8,485 nt of DNA from Acidobacteriota bacterium. Lineage in GTDB: Bacteria > Acidobacteriota > Thermoanaerobaculia > Thermoanaerobaculales > Thermoanaerobaculaceae. Below the pieces are notes generated by a model, which saw only the letters and a program-made list of their open reading frames with translations, did no database searches and was not told where the DNA came from. The position numbers and the translations under genes are program-made. Each line of letters opens with the position of its first letter. The stretch's first letter is position 1. This document shows, piece by piece, positions 1-5,373 of the stretch. Location: the NCBI GenBank assembly GCA_027458945.1, contig DAIDOU010000203.1:1-8485 (forward strand), written 5' to 3'.

Positions 1-86
1 CCGGCGCGATCCCCGCCGAGCAGGCGGCCGCCGCGGTCATCGGCCTCGGGCTCGACCCCGACCGCCCCGACCCGGTCACACGGTGA
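1..86 (+). CDS. C-terminal end of an unidentified protein (partial)
   Basis: The reading frame that starts at base 3 is open from the window edge to a TGA at 84-86 and gives about 27 residues, ending in GLDPDRPDPVTR. Almost every third codon position is G or C, as in the other genes here, so this is probably the tail of a real gene that begins outside the window. The tail is Ala-rich, then Pro- and Asp-rich, and I recognise no family in it. It converges on the DUF4388 gene with only 12 bp between the two stop codons. I see no terminator hairpin in that gap, so the two transcripts may overlap at their 3' ends. Confidence 0.6.
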   Translation, partial: GAIPAEQAAAAVIGLGLDPDRPDPVTR

Positions 87-98
87 GCGTGGCGGTCG

Positions 99-1220
99 TC
101 AGTTGACGGGCGTCGCTGCGGCGGCCGGCCGCTCGGCCGCGGCGATCGCAGCGCCGATCTCGGCCAGCTTCGCCTCGAGTCGGTCGAGCGACGGCAGCGG
201 CGTTCCTGCCGGCATCGTGTCGCCGTAGAGCACGGCCACCAGCTCGCCGCCAGCGCGCACCGGGACCGCCGCCGACTCGACCGGCCACTCGCCGCCGAGC
301 TCGGACACGAACAGCTGGTTGGCCTCGGTCGGATCGAGCCGGCCGCGCCGCGTCGCACCGGCGGTCGCCGCGTCGACGAGGAGCGAGGCGGCGCCGCGCG
401 GCAGCCACAGGTTGCGGATGCCCTCGTCCGCGGCCGCGTCGCCGTCGCGCACACCGAACTGGCCGACGCCGGTGAGGCCGTAGCGGTCGACGAGCAGGAG
501 CACGCCGCGGCTGAAGAACGCCTTCCCGGTGCGCAGCAGCTCCATCGACCGCTCCGCGGTCAGCGCCGGCGCCGGCCGGGTGGCCAGAATGTTGCCGAGC
601 GAGGAGCGCTGCGGCGCGGCGGTGCCGGCCGGGGAAGCCGAGGTCGCAGGTGTCGAAACCGGGGTAAAGCCGAACACCGCCGGCGCCGGGCTCTCGTCGG
701 CTGGCGCCTGCCGCGCCTCGTCGGCGATGCGCGAGAGCTCGATCGCGATCCGGTGGGCGTTGAACCCCGATTCGACGAGGAACTCGCGCGCGTCGACCGC
801 AATCTCGCCGTGGTCCCGGATCTCGATCGCCTCGAACTTGAAGTACCCATCGCGCCACTTGACCAGCTCCCCGACCACCCGCTGGATCTGCTCGTAGATC
901 ACGGACTCGAGCGCCTCCGGCGAGATCGCGCCCATCTCGACCAGGATCGACCCCAGCCGCCGCTCCTCGCGCGAGCGGAACTGGTGCTCGAGCGCCTGGC
1001 GCAGCACCTCCTCGGTGACGAGACGGCGGCAGACCAGGATGCTGCCCAGCGTCTCCCGCGCCGCGTTCGAGGCGGCATAGATGATGCGCCCGCCGCGGAA
1101 GACGATGAGGCCCTCCCCGTCGCGGTTGGAAAGGTCGAGACGGCCGGTCTTCTCGGCCATCGCGACGATCTGGAGGAGATCGGGGAGCGCGAGTTCGCTC
1201 AGGTGTCCGGCGAGGCTCAT
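99..1220 (-). CDS. PATAN/DUF4388 protein with a GAF-like C-terminal region
   Basis: The product is 373 residues, with no signal peptide or membrane segment, so it should be cytoplasmic. Residues 1-60 match the PATAN (DUF4388) pattern: GHLSELALPDLLQ, then KTGRL, then a glycine-rich strand (FRGGRIIYA). Residues 55-130 form an LGSILV...GAIS...QIQRVVGEL block, often seen as the second half of this domain and resembling the N-terminal domain of type II secretion and pilus ATPases. A Pro/Ala-rich linker (about 170-220) leads to an alpha/beta region (about 220-360) that looks GAF-like (LLLVDRYG, AAVPVRAGGELVAVLYGD). PATAN proteins usually act as adaptors in two-component, motility or polarity signalling, but the partner here is unknown. 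The ATG at 1220 has no Shine-Dalgarno sequence and lies 7 nt after a TAGAAT box, suggesting leaderless translation. The upstream acetyltransferase is on the same strand, but hairpins separate the two. The domain call is firm; the GAF part is tentative. Confidence 0.85.
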   Translation of the reverse strand: MSLAGHLSELALPDLLQIVAMAEKTGRLDLSNRDGEGLIVFRGGRIIYAASNAARETLGSILVCRRLVTEEVLRQALEHQFRSREERRLGSILVEMGAISPEALESVIYEQIQRVVGELVKWRDGYFKFEAIEIRDHGEIAVDAREFLVESGFNAHRIAIELSRIADEARQAPADESPAPAVFGFTPVSTPATSASPAGTAAPQRSSLGNILATRPAPALTAERSMELLRTGKAFFSRGVLLLVDRYGLTGVGQFGVRDGDAAADEGIRNLWLPRGAASLLVDAATAGATRRGRLDPTEANQLFVSELGGEWPVESAAVPVRAGGELVAVLYGDTMPAGTPLPSLDRLEAKLAEIGAAIAAAERPAAAATPVN

Positions 1221-1227
1221 GTGCGCA

Positions 1228-1233
1228 ATTCTA
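1228..1233 (-). promoter_or_regulatory. -10 box for a leaderless DUF4388 transcript
   Basis: On the minus strand TAGAAT matches the TATAAT consensus at five of six positions and ends 7 nt before the ATG at 1220. That would place the transcription start at or next to the start codon. There is no convincing -35 box and no ribosome-binding site, the usual look of a leaderless promoter in GC-rich bacteria. Confidence 0.4.
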
Positions 1234-1249
1234 GAACACCACCGCGGCG

Positions 1250-1293
1250 AAAACGACCGTTCGGCGACGGTGCCGCGCCGGGCCGGCCGGCGC
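1250..1293 (-). terminator. Tandem hairpins after the last gene of the kamA operon
   Basis: Directly after the acetyltransferase TGA, the minus strand has a perfect 7-bp stem (GCGCCGG / CCGGCGC, 1275-1293) with a 5-nt loop. A second stem (ACCGT / ACGGT, 1256-1271) with a 6-nt loop follows, and then a short TTTT run (1250-1253). The pair is a plausible end for the operon transcript, but the T run is short, so termination may be partial or Rho-assisted. Confidence 0.45.
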
Positions 1294-1779
1294 TCAGTGC
1301 AGGCGCGGCAGGATCTTGAGGAAGATCACCTTGCCGTCCCCGGGCGCGTAGAACTCCGGTAGCTCGGCGGCCACCTCGTAGCCGCAGCGCAGGTAGAACG
1401 CGCGCGTCGGCGCGTACTGCGGCCGTGACGAGGTCTCCAGGTACACCCGCGTGCGTCCCTCGCGCGCGATCCCGGTCTCGGCGGCGTCGAGGATCGTGCG
1501 GCCCAGCCCCTGCCCCTGCCGGCCGGGGTGGACGGCGATCCAGTACAGGTCCGCCGAGGCGAGTGTGCCGGGGATCGGCCCCCAGCACGCGTACCCCACG
1601 ACCTCGTCCCCGGCCTCGAGCACGAGGAAGCGGTAGTGGCTCGCCTCGCCGTGCGCGAGCCGGTCGTCGACCAGTTCGAGGGCGACCTCGAGCTCCTGTG
1701 CGTTGAAGAAGCCTGTCGCTTGCAGCAGCGCCACCAGCGGCGCGCGGTCCTCGGAACGCAGTTCGTTGCGGATCTTCAC
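1294..1779 (-). CDS. GNAT-family N-acetyltransferase (last gene of the kamA operon)
   Basis: This 161-residue protein should transfer an acetyl group from acetyl-CoA to an amine. The GNAT core is clear: a beta-strand pair (FLVLEAGDEVVGYACWG, about 51-67), strand IAVHPG (81-86), and the acetyl-CoA pyrophosphate loop Q-x-x-G-x-G at Q88-G93 (RQGQGLG). The late GNAT region APTRAFYLRCGYE (123-135) follows. I place the start at the GTG at 1779. GGAGG at 1785-1789 sits 5 nt upstream, and a longer version from the GTG at 1791 would put that ribosome-binding site inside the gene. The gene follows ATP-grasp ligase B after 36 nt. The acceptor cannot be read from the sequence; by context it may be beta-lysine or a beta-lysine peptide, as with AblB in N-epsilon-acetyl-beta-lysine synthesis. 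AblB is, from memory, much longer, so this is not a plain AblB. Confidence 0.85.
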   Translation of the reverse strand: MKIRNELRSEDRAPLVALLQATGFFNAQELEVALELVDDRLAHGEASHYRFLVLEAGDEVVGYACWGPIPGTLASADLYWIAVHPGRQGQGLGRTILDAAETGIAREGRTRVYLETSSRPQYAPTRAFYLRCGYEVAAELPEFYAPGDGKVIFLKILPRLH

Positions 1780-1784
1780 TCGAA

Positions 1785-1789
1785 CCTCC
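1785..1789 (-). promoter_or_regulatory. Ribosome-binding site that fixes the acetyltransferase start
   Basis: GGAGG on the minus strand lies 5 nt before the GTG at 1779, an ideal spacing. It overlaps the alternative upstream GTG at 1791, so initiation at 1779 is the better choice. Confidence 0.6.
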
Positions 1790-1815
1790 ACCTCGCGGCG
1801 TGCGACTCGACAAGC

Positions 1816-2811
1816 CTACCACCGGCCGGACGCGGCGGCCACGATGCGGGCGACCACGTCGGCGGTGGACATCCCGGCCTGGCGCGCCGCGGCGATGAAG
1901 CCCGCGTCCGAGGCGAGGCAGGGGTTGGTGTTGACCTCGAGGATGGCGGGGGCGCCGTCCACGTCGAGGCGCAGGTCCACGCGCGCGTAGCCGGCGAGGC
2001 CGCACGGCCGCCAGCACGCCAGCGCCAGTTCGCGGATGCGCCCGAGCAGTGCCGCGTCCTCGCGTCCGGGGAAGCGGCGCACCGTGTGCGTCTCCTCGAA
2101 CGAGCCGGTCGCCCACTTCGCCTCGTAGCCGACCAGCGCCGGCACCCCGGCGGGGAAATCGACGAAGGCGATCTCCGCGACCGGCAGCGCCTCGACGCCG
2201 GTGCCGGTCGCGAGCAGCGAGACGTTGAACTCGCGCCCGGGGAGGAACGCCTCGAGCAGCACCGGCTGGCCGGGAAAACGCGCCGCCAGCGCCCGGCCGC
2301 GCGCGACCGCCTGTTCGCGCGTGGCGCACACCGGGTCGCCCTCCAGGCCGACGGAGGCGTCCTCCCACGCCGGCTTGAGGATCCACGGCGGCGGCACGCG
2401 ATCGAGCAGCTCCGGCCGCTCCGGGTCGAGGCGCCCGCCGGCGGCCACCGGCAGCCCCTCGGCGGCGAGCACCGCCCGCGTCGCCAGCTTGTCGGTCGTC
2501 AGCCACAGCGCGGCCGCGGGGGAACCGGTGAACCGTGCGCCGAGCAGCTCGAGCGCCGCGGTCGCCGCGGCGTGCAGTTGCGGCTTCCCGGGCGGGGCCT
2601 CCAGCAGGTTGCAGACGATCGCCCCCGCCAGCGCCTGGGCATGGTCCCACACCCGCCCCGCCTCCACCGCGACCGTCGTGTGGGGGACGCCGAGGGCGGC
2701 GAGGCCGTCCGCGAACAGTCGCGCCTGGTCGAGGACGTCGGCGGTCGAGGGGTCCGCCTCGGGATCGACGGCGGTGTGCGCGATGACGGCGCGCTCGGGG
2801 CGGAGGCTCAC
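1816..2811 (-). CDS. ATP-grasp ligase B, D-Ala-D-Ala-ligase-like (divergent active site)
   Basis: The product is 331 residues and cytoplasmic, of the ATP-grasp fold that activates a carboxylate as an acyl-phosphate and joins it to an amine. Visible elements are a Ddl-like N-terminal half (VCNLLEAPPG, 66-75), TGSPAAALWLTTDK (95-108), the ATP-binding strand WILKPAWEDASVGL (143-156), LLEAFLPGREFNVSL (185-199), and the metal/ATP motif RVDLRLD...AILEVNTNPCL (277-299). The start is a GTG that overlaps the previous stop as GTGA (2808-2811), so translation is probably coupled to ligase A. Upstream codons in this frame are only the shadow of ligase A. Two residues expected in true D-Ala-D-Ala ligases appear changed: the GSS of the ATP/substrate loop reads D151-A-S153, and the Tyr of the usual YEAKY loop is W233 (GYEAKW). 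It is therefore unlikely to make cell-wall D-Ala-D-Ala. The substrate is unknown; by context it may use beta-lysine. Confidence 0.85.
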   Translation of the reverse strand: MSLRPERAVIAHTAVDPEADPSTADVLDQARLFADGLAALGVPHTTVAVEAGRVWDHAQALAGAIVCNLLEAPPGKPQLHAAATAALELLGARFTGSPAAALWLTTDKLATRAVLAAEGLPVAAGGRLDPERPELLDRVPPPWILKPAWEDASVGLEGDPVCATREQAVARGRALAARFPGQPVLLEAFLPGREFNVSLLATGTGVEALPVAEIAFVDFPAGVPALVGYEAKWATGSFEETHTVRRFPGREDAALLGRIRELALACWRPCGLAGYARVDLRLDVDGAPAILEVNTNPCLASDAGFIAAARQAGMSTADVVARIVAAASGRW

Positions 2812-3794
2812 AACCGGTACCGCTCGCGCGCCGACTCGACGATGGCACCGATCAGCGCGCCGTACGGCATGCCGCCGAGACGCGCCATGATCGGCAGGTC
2901 GGAGCGCACGTGGTTGATGCCGGGAAGCGGGTTGACCTCGAGGAAGTGCAGGACCCCGGCCGCGTCGCAGCGCAGGTCGACGCGCCCGGCGTCGCGGCAG
3001 CCGAGCGCGGCGAACACCGCGAGTGCGAGCGCTCGTGCCGGCGCCGCCAGCGGGTCGTCGGTGAGCACGCGGTAGGCGACCCGCTCCTGGTACTCCTCCT
3101 TGTTGAGCGCGGTGTACGCCGCGGCCTCGGCGTGCTCGGTGAACGAGACCTCGAGCACCCCGACCGTGCGGGCGCGCTCCCCGTGGCCGACGATCCCGAC
3201 CGTGACCTCGCGCCCGGGGAGGAACGCCTCGACCAGCACCGGCTGGCGGAAGCGCTCGAGCAGCTCGCGGCAGGTGGCGGCGAACTCGCCGCGGTCGCGC
3301 ACCAGCGAACGGCCCGTCACCCCCTTCGAGCTGCCTTCGGCGACCGGCTTCAAGAACAGCGGCGCGGGCAGCTCGACCGCGGCCGCGTCCTGCGGCGAAG
3401 CGACCACCGCGAACGGCGCCGTCGCCAACCCGTGGTCGCGCACTACGCGCTTGGCCATCGCCTTGTCGAGCGTGAGCGCGCAGGTGAGCGGGTCGGCGAA
3501 GGTGTACGGCTGGTCGAACAGCTCGCACAGCGCCGGCACCTGCGCCTCGCGCGAGCGGCCCCAGACCCCCTCGCAGATGTTGAACACCAGGTCCCAGCGC
3601 TCGCCTCCGGCGAGGCGGCGGGCCAGCTCCCGCCCGCGCCCGACCCGTTCGGTGCGGTGGCCGAGGCCGGCGAGCGCCTCCTCGAGGCCGGCGAGCGTGT
3701 CCTCGCCGTCGAACTCCATCACGTCCTCCGGGGAGAACCCGGCCGCGAGGTAGTCGCCCTTCAGGTCGTAGGCGAGGCCGATCGCGAGGCCCAT
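2808..3794 (-). CDS. ATP-grasp ligase A, D-Ala-D-Ala-ligase-like
   Basis: The product is 328 residues and cytoplasmic, an ATP-dependent carboxylate-amine ligase. Features in order are a Ddl-type N-terminal domain with FNICEG (71-76), LTLDKAMAK (108-116), the ATP-binding strand FLKPVAEGSSKGVT (147-160) keeping the serine pair, LVEAFLPGREVTVGI (187-201), and the Mg/ATP motif RVDLRCD...FLEVNPLPGI (271-293), with E286 and N288 as likely metal ligands. The region between 215 and 245 (LNKEEYQERVAYR) differs from the catalytic-tyrosine loop of E. coli DdlB, so the substrate need not be D-alanine. The ATG at 3794 comes 4 nt after the kamA stop, with only a weak GGAG about 12 nt upstream, so it is probably translated by coupling. 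The 3' end overlaps ligase B by 4 nt. A, B and the aminomutase form one transcription unit. An ordinary ddl would normally sit with mur or fts genes, and none is here. Confidence 0.87.
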   Translation of the reverse strand: MGLAIGLAYDLKGDYLAAGFSPEDVMEFDGEDTLAGLEEALAGLGHRTERVGRGRELARRLAGGERWDLVFNICEGVWGRSREAQVPALCELFDQPYTFADPLTCALTLDKAMAKRVVRDHGLATAPFAVVASPQDAAAVELPAPLFLKPVAEGSSKGVTGRSLVRDRGEFAATCRELLERFRQPVLVEAFLPGREVTVGIVGHGERARTVGVLEVSFTEHAEAAAYTALNKEEYQERVAYRVLTDDPLAAPARALALAVFAALGCRDAGRVDLRCDAAGVLHFLEVNPLPGINHVRSDLPIMARLGGMPYGALIGAIVESARERYRL

Positions 3795-3798
3795 GCGC

Positions 3799-4962
3799 CT
3801 AGGCGTGCTCCGCCGGGTCCACGTAGGCGTACGTCCGCCCCGCCCAGTTGCGCAGCAGCGCCTGGCCGTTCTCGTACGAGACGATCGTCTCGGCCTGGAT
3901 CGGCACCTTGCCGCCGCCGCCCGGGGCGTCGATCACGTACGTCGGCACTGCGTACCCGGTGGTGTGGCCGCGCAGCCCGGAGATCAGCTCGATCCCCTTG
4001 GCGACGCTGGTGCGCAGGTGGCCGGTGCCGACGACCGGGTCGCACTGGTAGAGGTAGTACGGGCGCACCCGCACCTTGAGCAGCGCGTGCACGAGGTCCT
4101 TGAGCGTCTGCACGTCGTCGTTGACGCCCTTGAGCAGAACGGTCTGCGAGCCGAGCGGGATGCCGCCGTCGGCGAGCAGGTCGCAGGCGCGGGCGACGTC
4201 CGGCGTGATCTCGCGCGCGTGGCAGAAGTGCAGCGACAGCCAGACGCGGTGCTTGCGCAGCACCGCGACCAGCTCCGGCGTGATGCGCTGCGGTAGGAAC
4301 GACGGCACGCGCGAGCCGAGGCGCACGAACTCGATGTGCGGGATCGCGCGGATGCGGCCGAGGACCTCGTCGAGACGGTCCTCCGACATCAGCAGCGGGT
4401 CGCCGCCCGAGAGCAGCACGTCGCGCACCTCGGTGTGCGCCTCGAGGTACGCGACCACCGCGTCGAGCCGGCGCGGCAGCGGGTCGAGCTCGCCCTGGTT
4501 GACCAGGCGCGAGCGCGTGCAGTAGCGGCAGTACGCCGCGCAGGTGTCGAGCGCGAGCAGGAGCACGCGGTCGGGGTAGCGGTGGACGAGGCCGGGGACG
4601 ACCTCGTCGTGGTCCTCGCCGCACGGGTCGGTCATGTCGCCCGGGCCGACGAGCAACTCCTCCTCGCGCGGCACGACCTGCCGGCGGATCGGGCAGTCGG
4701 GGTCGTCGGGGTCGATGAGCTCGGCGAAGTGCGGCGTCACCGCCACGGCGAACTTCTCGTGTGTCATCGCCAGGCCGCGGCGCTCCGAGGCGGTGAGGCG
4801 GAGCAGCTTCTCGAACTGCTCCGGCTTGATGAAGCGGTGGCGCATCTGCCAGCGCCAGTCGTTCCAGCGCGCGGGGTCGTACGATTCGCCGAAGATCCGG
4901 CAGATCTCGTCGCGCCGCGCGCCGGCTATCAGTGGGTCGGCAGCTGCCGTGTTTTCGTTCAT
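3799..4962 (-). CDS. kamA: Lysine 2,3-aminomutase (radical SAM, PLP)
   Basis: The 387-residue enzyme should convert L-lysine to beta-lysine with SAM, a [4Fe-4S] cluster and PLP. The cluster motif CxxxCxxC is C141-C145-C148 (CAAYCRYC), followed by R150, equivalent to the carboxylate-binding Arg of clostridial KamA. The PLP lysine is K352 in DAPGGGGK. The two aspartates that hold the lysine epsilon-amino group are both present: D308 (YLYQCD) and D345 (YVIDAPG). Glutamate 2,3-aminomutases have Lys and Asn there, so lysine is the likely substrate. The N-terminus has the typical WNDWRWQMRHR. The chain stops at YVDPAEHA, about 35 residues after K352, so the C-terminal cysteine cluster of clostridial KamA is missing. 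The ATG at 4962 has a strong GGAGG. It heads the operon with two ATP-grasp ligases and an acetyltransferase. An EF-P-modifying EpmB role is possible but no epmA or efp is nearby. Confidence 0.93.
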   Translation of the reverse strand: MNENTAAADPLIAGARRDEICRIFGESYDPARWNDWRWQMRHRFIKPEQFEKLLRLTASERRGLAMTHEKFAVAVTPHFAELIDPDDPDCPIRRQVVPREEELLVGPGDMTDPCGEDHDEVVPGLVHRYPDRVLLLALDTCAAYCRYCTRSRLVNQGELDPLPRRLDAVVAYLEAHTEVRDVLLSGGDPLLMSEDRLDEVLGRIRAIPHIEFVRLGSRVPSFLPQRITPELVAVLRKHRVWLSLHFCHAREITPDVARACDLLADGGIPLGSQTVLLKGVNDDVQTLKDLVHALLKVRVRPYYLYQCDPVVGTGHLRTSVAKGIELISGLRGHTTGYAVPTYVIDAPGGGGKVPIQAETIVSYENGQALLRNWAGRTYAYVDPAEHA

Positions 4963-4965
4963 GAT

Positions 4966-4976
4966 CTCCTACCTCC
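4966..4976 (-). promoter_or_regulatory. Strong double ribosome-binding site of kamA
   Basis: The minus strand reads GGAGGTAGGAG just before ATC-ATG. GGAGGT (4971-4976) lies 8 nt before the ATG, and AGGAG (4966-4970) lies 3 nt before it. No other gene in the window has so complete a site. It is also one arm of the hairpin at 4972-4987. Confidence 0.75.
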
Positions 4977-4987
4977 GGAGCGGGAGG
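4972..4987 (-). promoter_or_regulatory. Hairpin that can hide the kamA ribosome-binding site
   Basis: In the RNA, CCUCC (4983-4987) is perfectly complementary to the GGAGG of the ribosome-binding site (4972-4976), with a 6-nt loop between them. This 5-bp stem would block ribosome entry when formed. An alternative self-complementary CUCCGGAG (4973-4980) overlaps it. The arrangement is typical of translational control, but I have not computed the fold. Confidence 0.45.
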
Positions 4988-5177
4988 CGTCACGTCCGTT
5001 GCGCATGGTTCGGGTGGACAGGGACTCGGACTCTCTCTGCTCTGCTGCTCTAGGGGCCACCCGCTGCCGGCCCGGCAGAAAAGCCCTCGAGGGGCACGGG
5101 AGCATGGCTCTCGTCCCCTTAGGCTCGGGTCCCGCCAGCGCTCAGCCGCGGCGACGGCAGACCGCACGCCGCCGTGG

Positions 5178-5189
5178 CGAGCATGCTCG
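5178..5189. repeat. 12-bp perfect palindrome in the kamA leader
   Basis: CGAGCATGCTCG is its own reverse complement. A related inverted repeat, GAGC-ATG-GCTC, lies at 5100-5110. Both could be RNA hairpin arms or DNA sites for a dimeric regulator; the sequence does not decide. Confidence 0.4.
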
Positions 5190-5204
5190 TGGTGGGAAAA
5201 GCAA

Positions 5205-5243
5205 CCGCGGCCGCGATGGGGGAGACTCTCCCTGCGGCCGCGG
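5205..5243 (-). terminator. Leader hairpin with 10-bp arms, possible attenuator
   Basis: CCGCGGCCGC (5205-5214) and GCGGCCGCGG (5234-5243) are perfect reverse complements. Between them GGGAG-AGT-CTCCC (minus strand) forms a second hairpin. On the minus strand the stem is followed by TTGCTTTTCCC, so the structure resembles an intrinsic terminator with a weak T run. It lies about 65 nt after the predicted transcription start and about 240 nt before kamA. It could attenuate the operon, or be a terminator whose T run is too poor to work. Confidence 0.35.
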
Positions 5244-5314
5244 AACAACGCTTCACGCGGTGGGTACTACTTGGAGGCTGGTCAGGTGAGACGACCGTGT
5301 CCATACTCGAGTTA

Positions 5315-5342
5315 AAGATAGGGCAAGAATCGATGTTGTCAA
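5315..5342 (-). promoter_or_regulatory. Sigma70-type promoter of the kamA operon
   Basis: On the minus strand a perfect -35 box TTGACA (5337-5342) is followed by a 16-nt spacer and TATCTT (5315-5320), which matches four of six -10 positions. The area is clearly more AT-rich than the rest of the window. Transcription would begin near 5308. This is the best promoter match in the window and lies 32 nt past the permease stop, so the kamA operon is probably transcribed separately from the permease. Confidence 0.65.
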
Positions 5343-5373
5343 GGGGGTCGGCGCCGGGCACCTCGGCGGCGGT

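Larger units (their letters stand above)
4963..5308 (-). promoter_or_regulatory. Long structured 5' leader of the kamA operon
   Basis: About 345 nt lie between the predicted transcription start and the kamA ATG. Reading in the direction of transcription, I see a 10-bp stem (5205-5243) with a smaller hairpin inside it. A palindrome follows (5178-5189), then a hairpin with 4+3+4 paired bases, one mismatch and one bulge (5091-5118). Next come CTGCCGG / CCGGCAG (5064-5078) and the stem that covers the ribosome-binding site. I compared it by eye with lysine, glycine, SAM, cobalamin, c-di-GMP-I and glutamine riboswitch consensus motifs and found no match. It contains no tRNA, and no SRP or RNase P core motif that I can see. 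It may be an undescribed regulatory RNA or an ordinary long leader with GC-driven pairing. Confidence 0.45.

Noticed and set aside
1528..3075. A 515-codon open frame on the plus strand across both ATP-grasp genes
   Set aside because: It runs antisense to clearly recognisable ligases and the acetyltransferase, and its product is Arg/Gly/Ala-rich without any family motif.
2812..3528. An upstream extension of ligase B to a much longer 570-residue protein
   Set aside because: The extra part is the out-of-frame shadow of ligase A. The GTG at 2811 overlapping the ligase A stop gives a normal family length.
4990..5030. A possible tRNA T-arm (GGTTCGGGT) in the kamA leader
   Set aside because: The loop lacks the TTCRA pattern, and no acceptor, D or anticodon arms can be drawn around it.
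5119..5304. A 61-codon minus-strand frame (start MDTVVSPDQ) in the kamA leader, beginning only a few nt after the predicted transcript start
   Set aside because: About a quarter of its third codon positions are A or T, unlike the real genes here, and it has no ribosome-binding site and no recognisable motif. It overlaps the strong hairpins. It is more likely leader RNA than a peptide gene, although a leader peptide is not ruled out.
5349..5373. A possible terminator for the permease just after its stop
   Set aside because: Only a short stem of about 5 bp with a G-U pair can be drawn (GGTGC / GCGCC), and no T run follows before the promoter.
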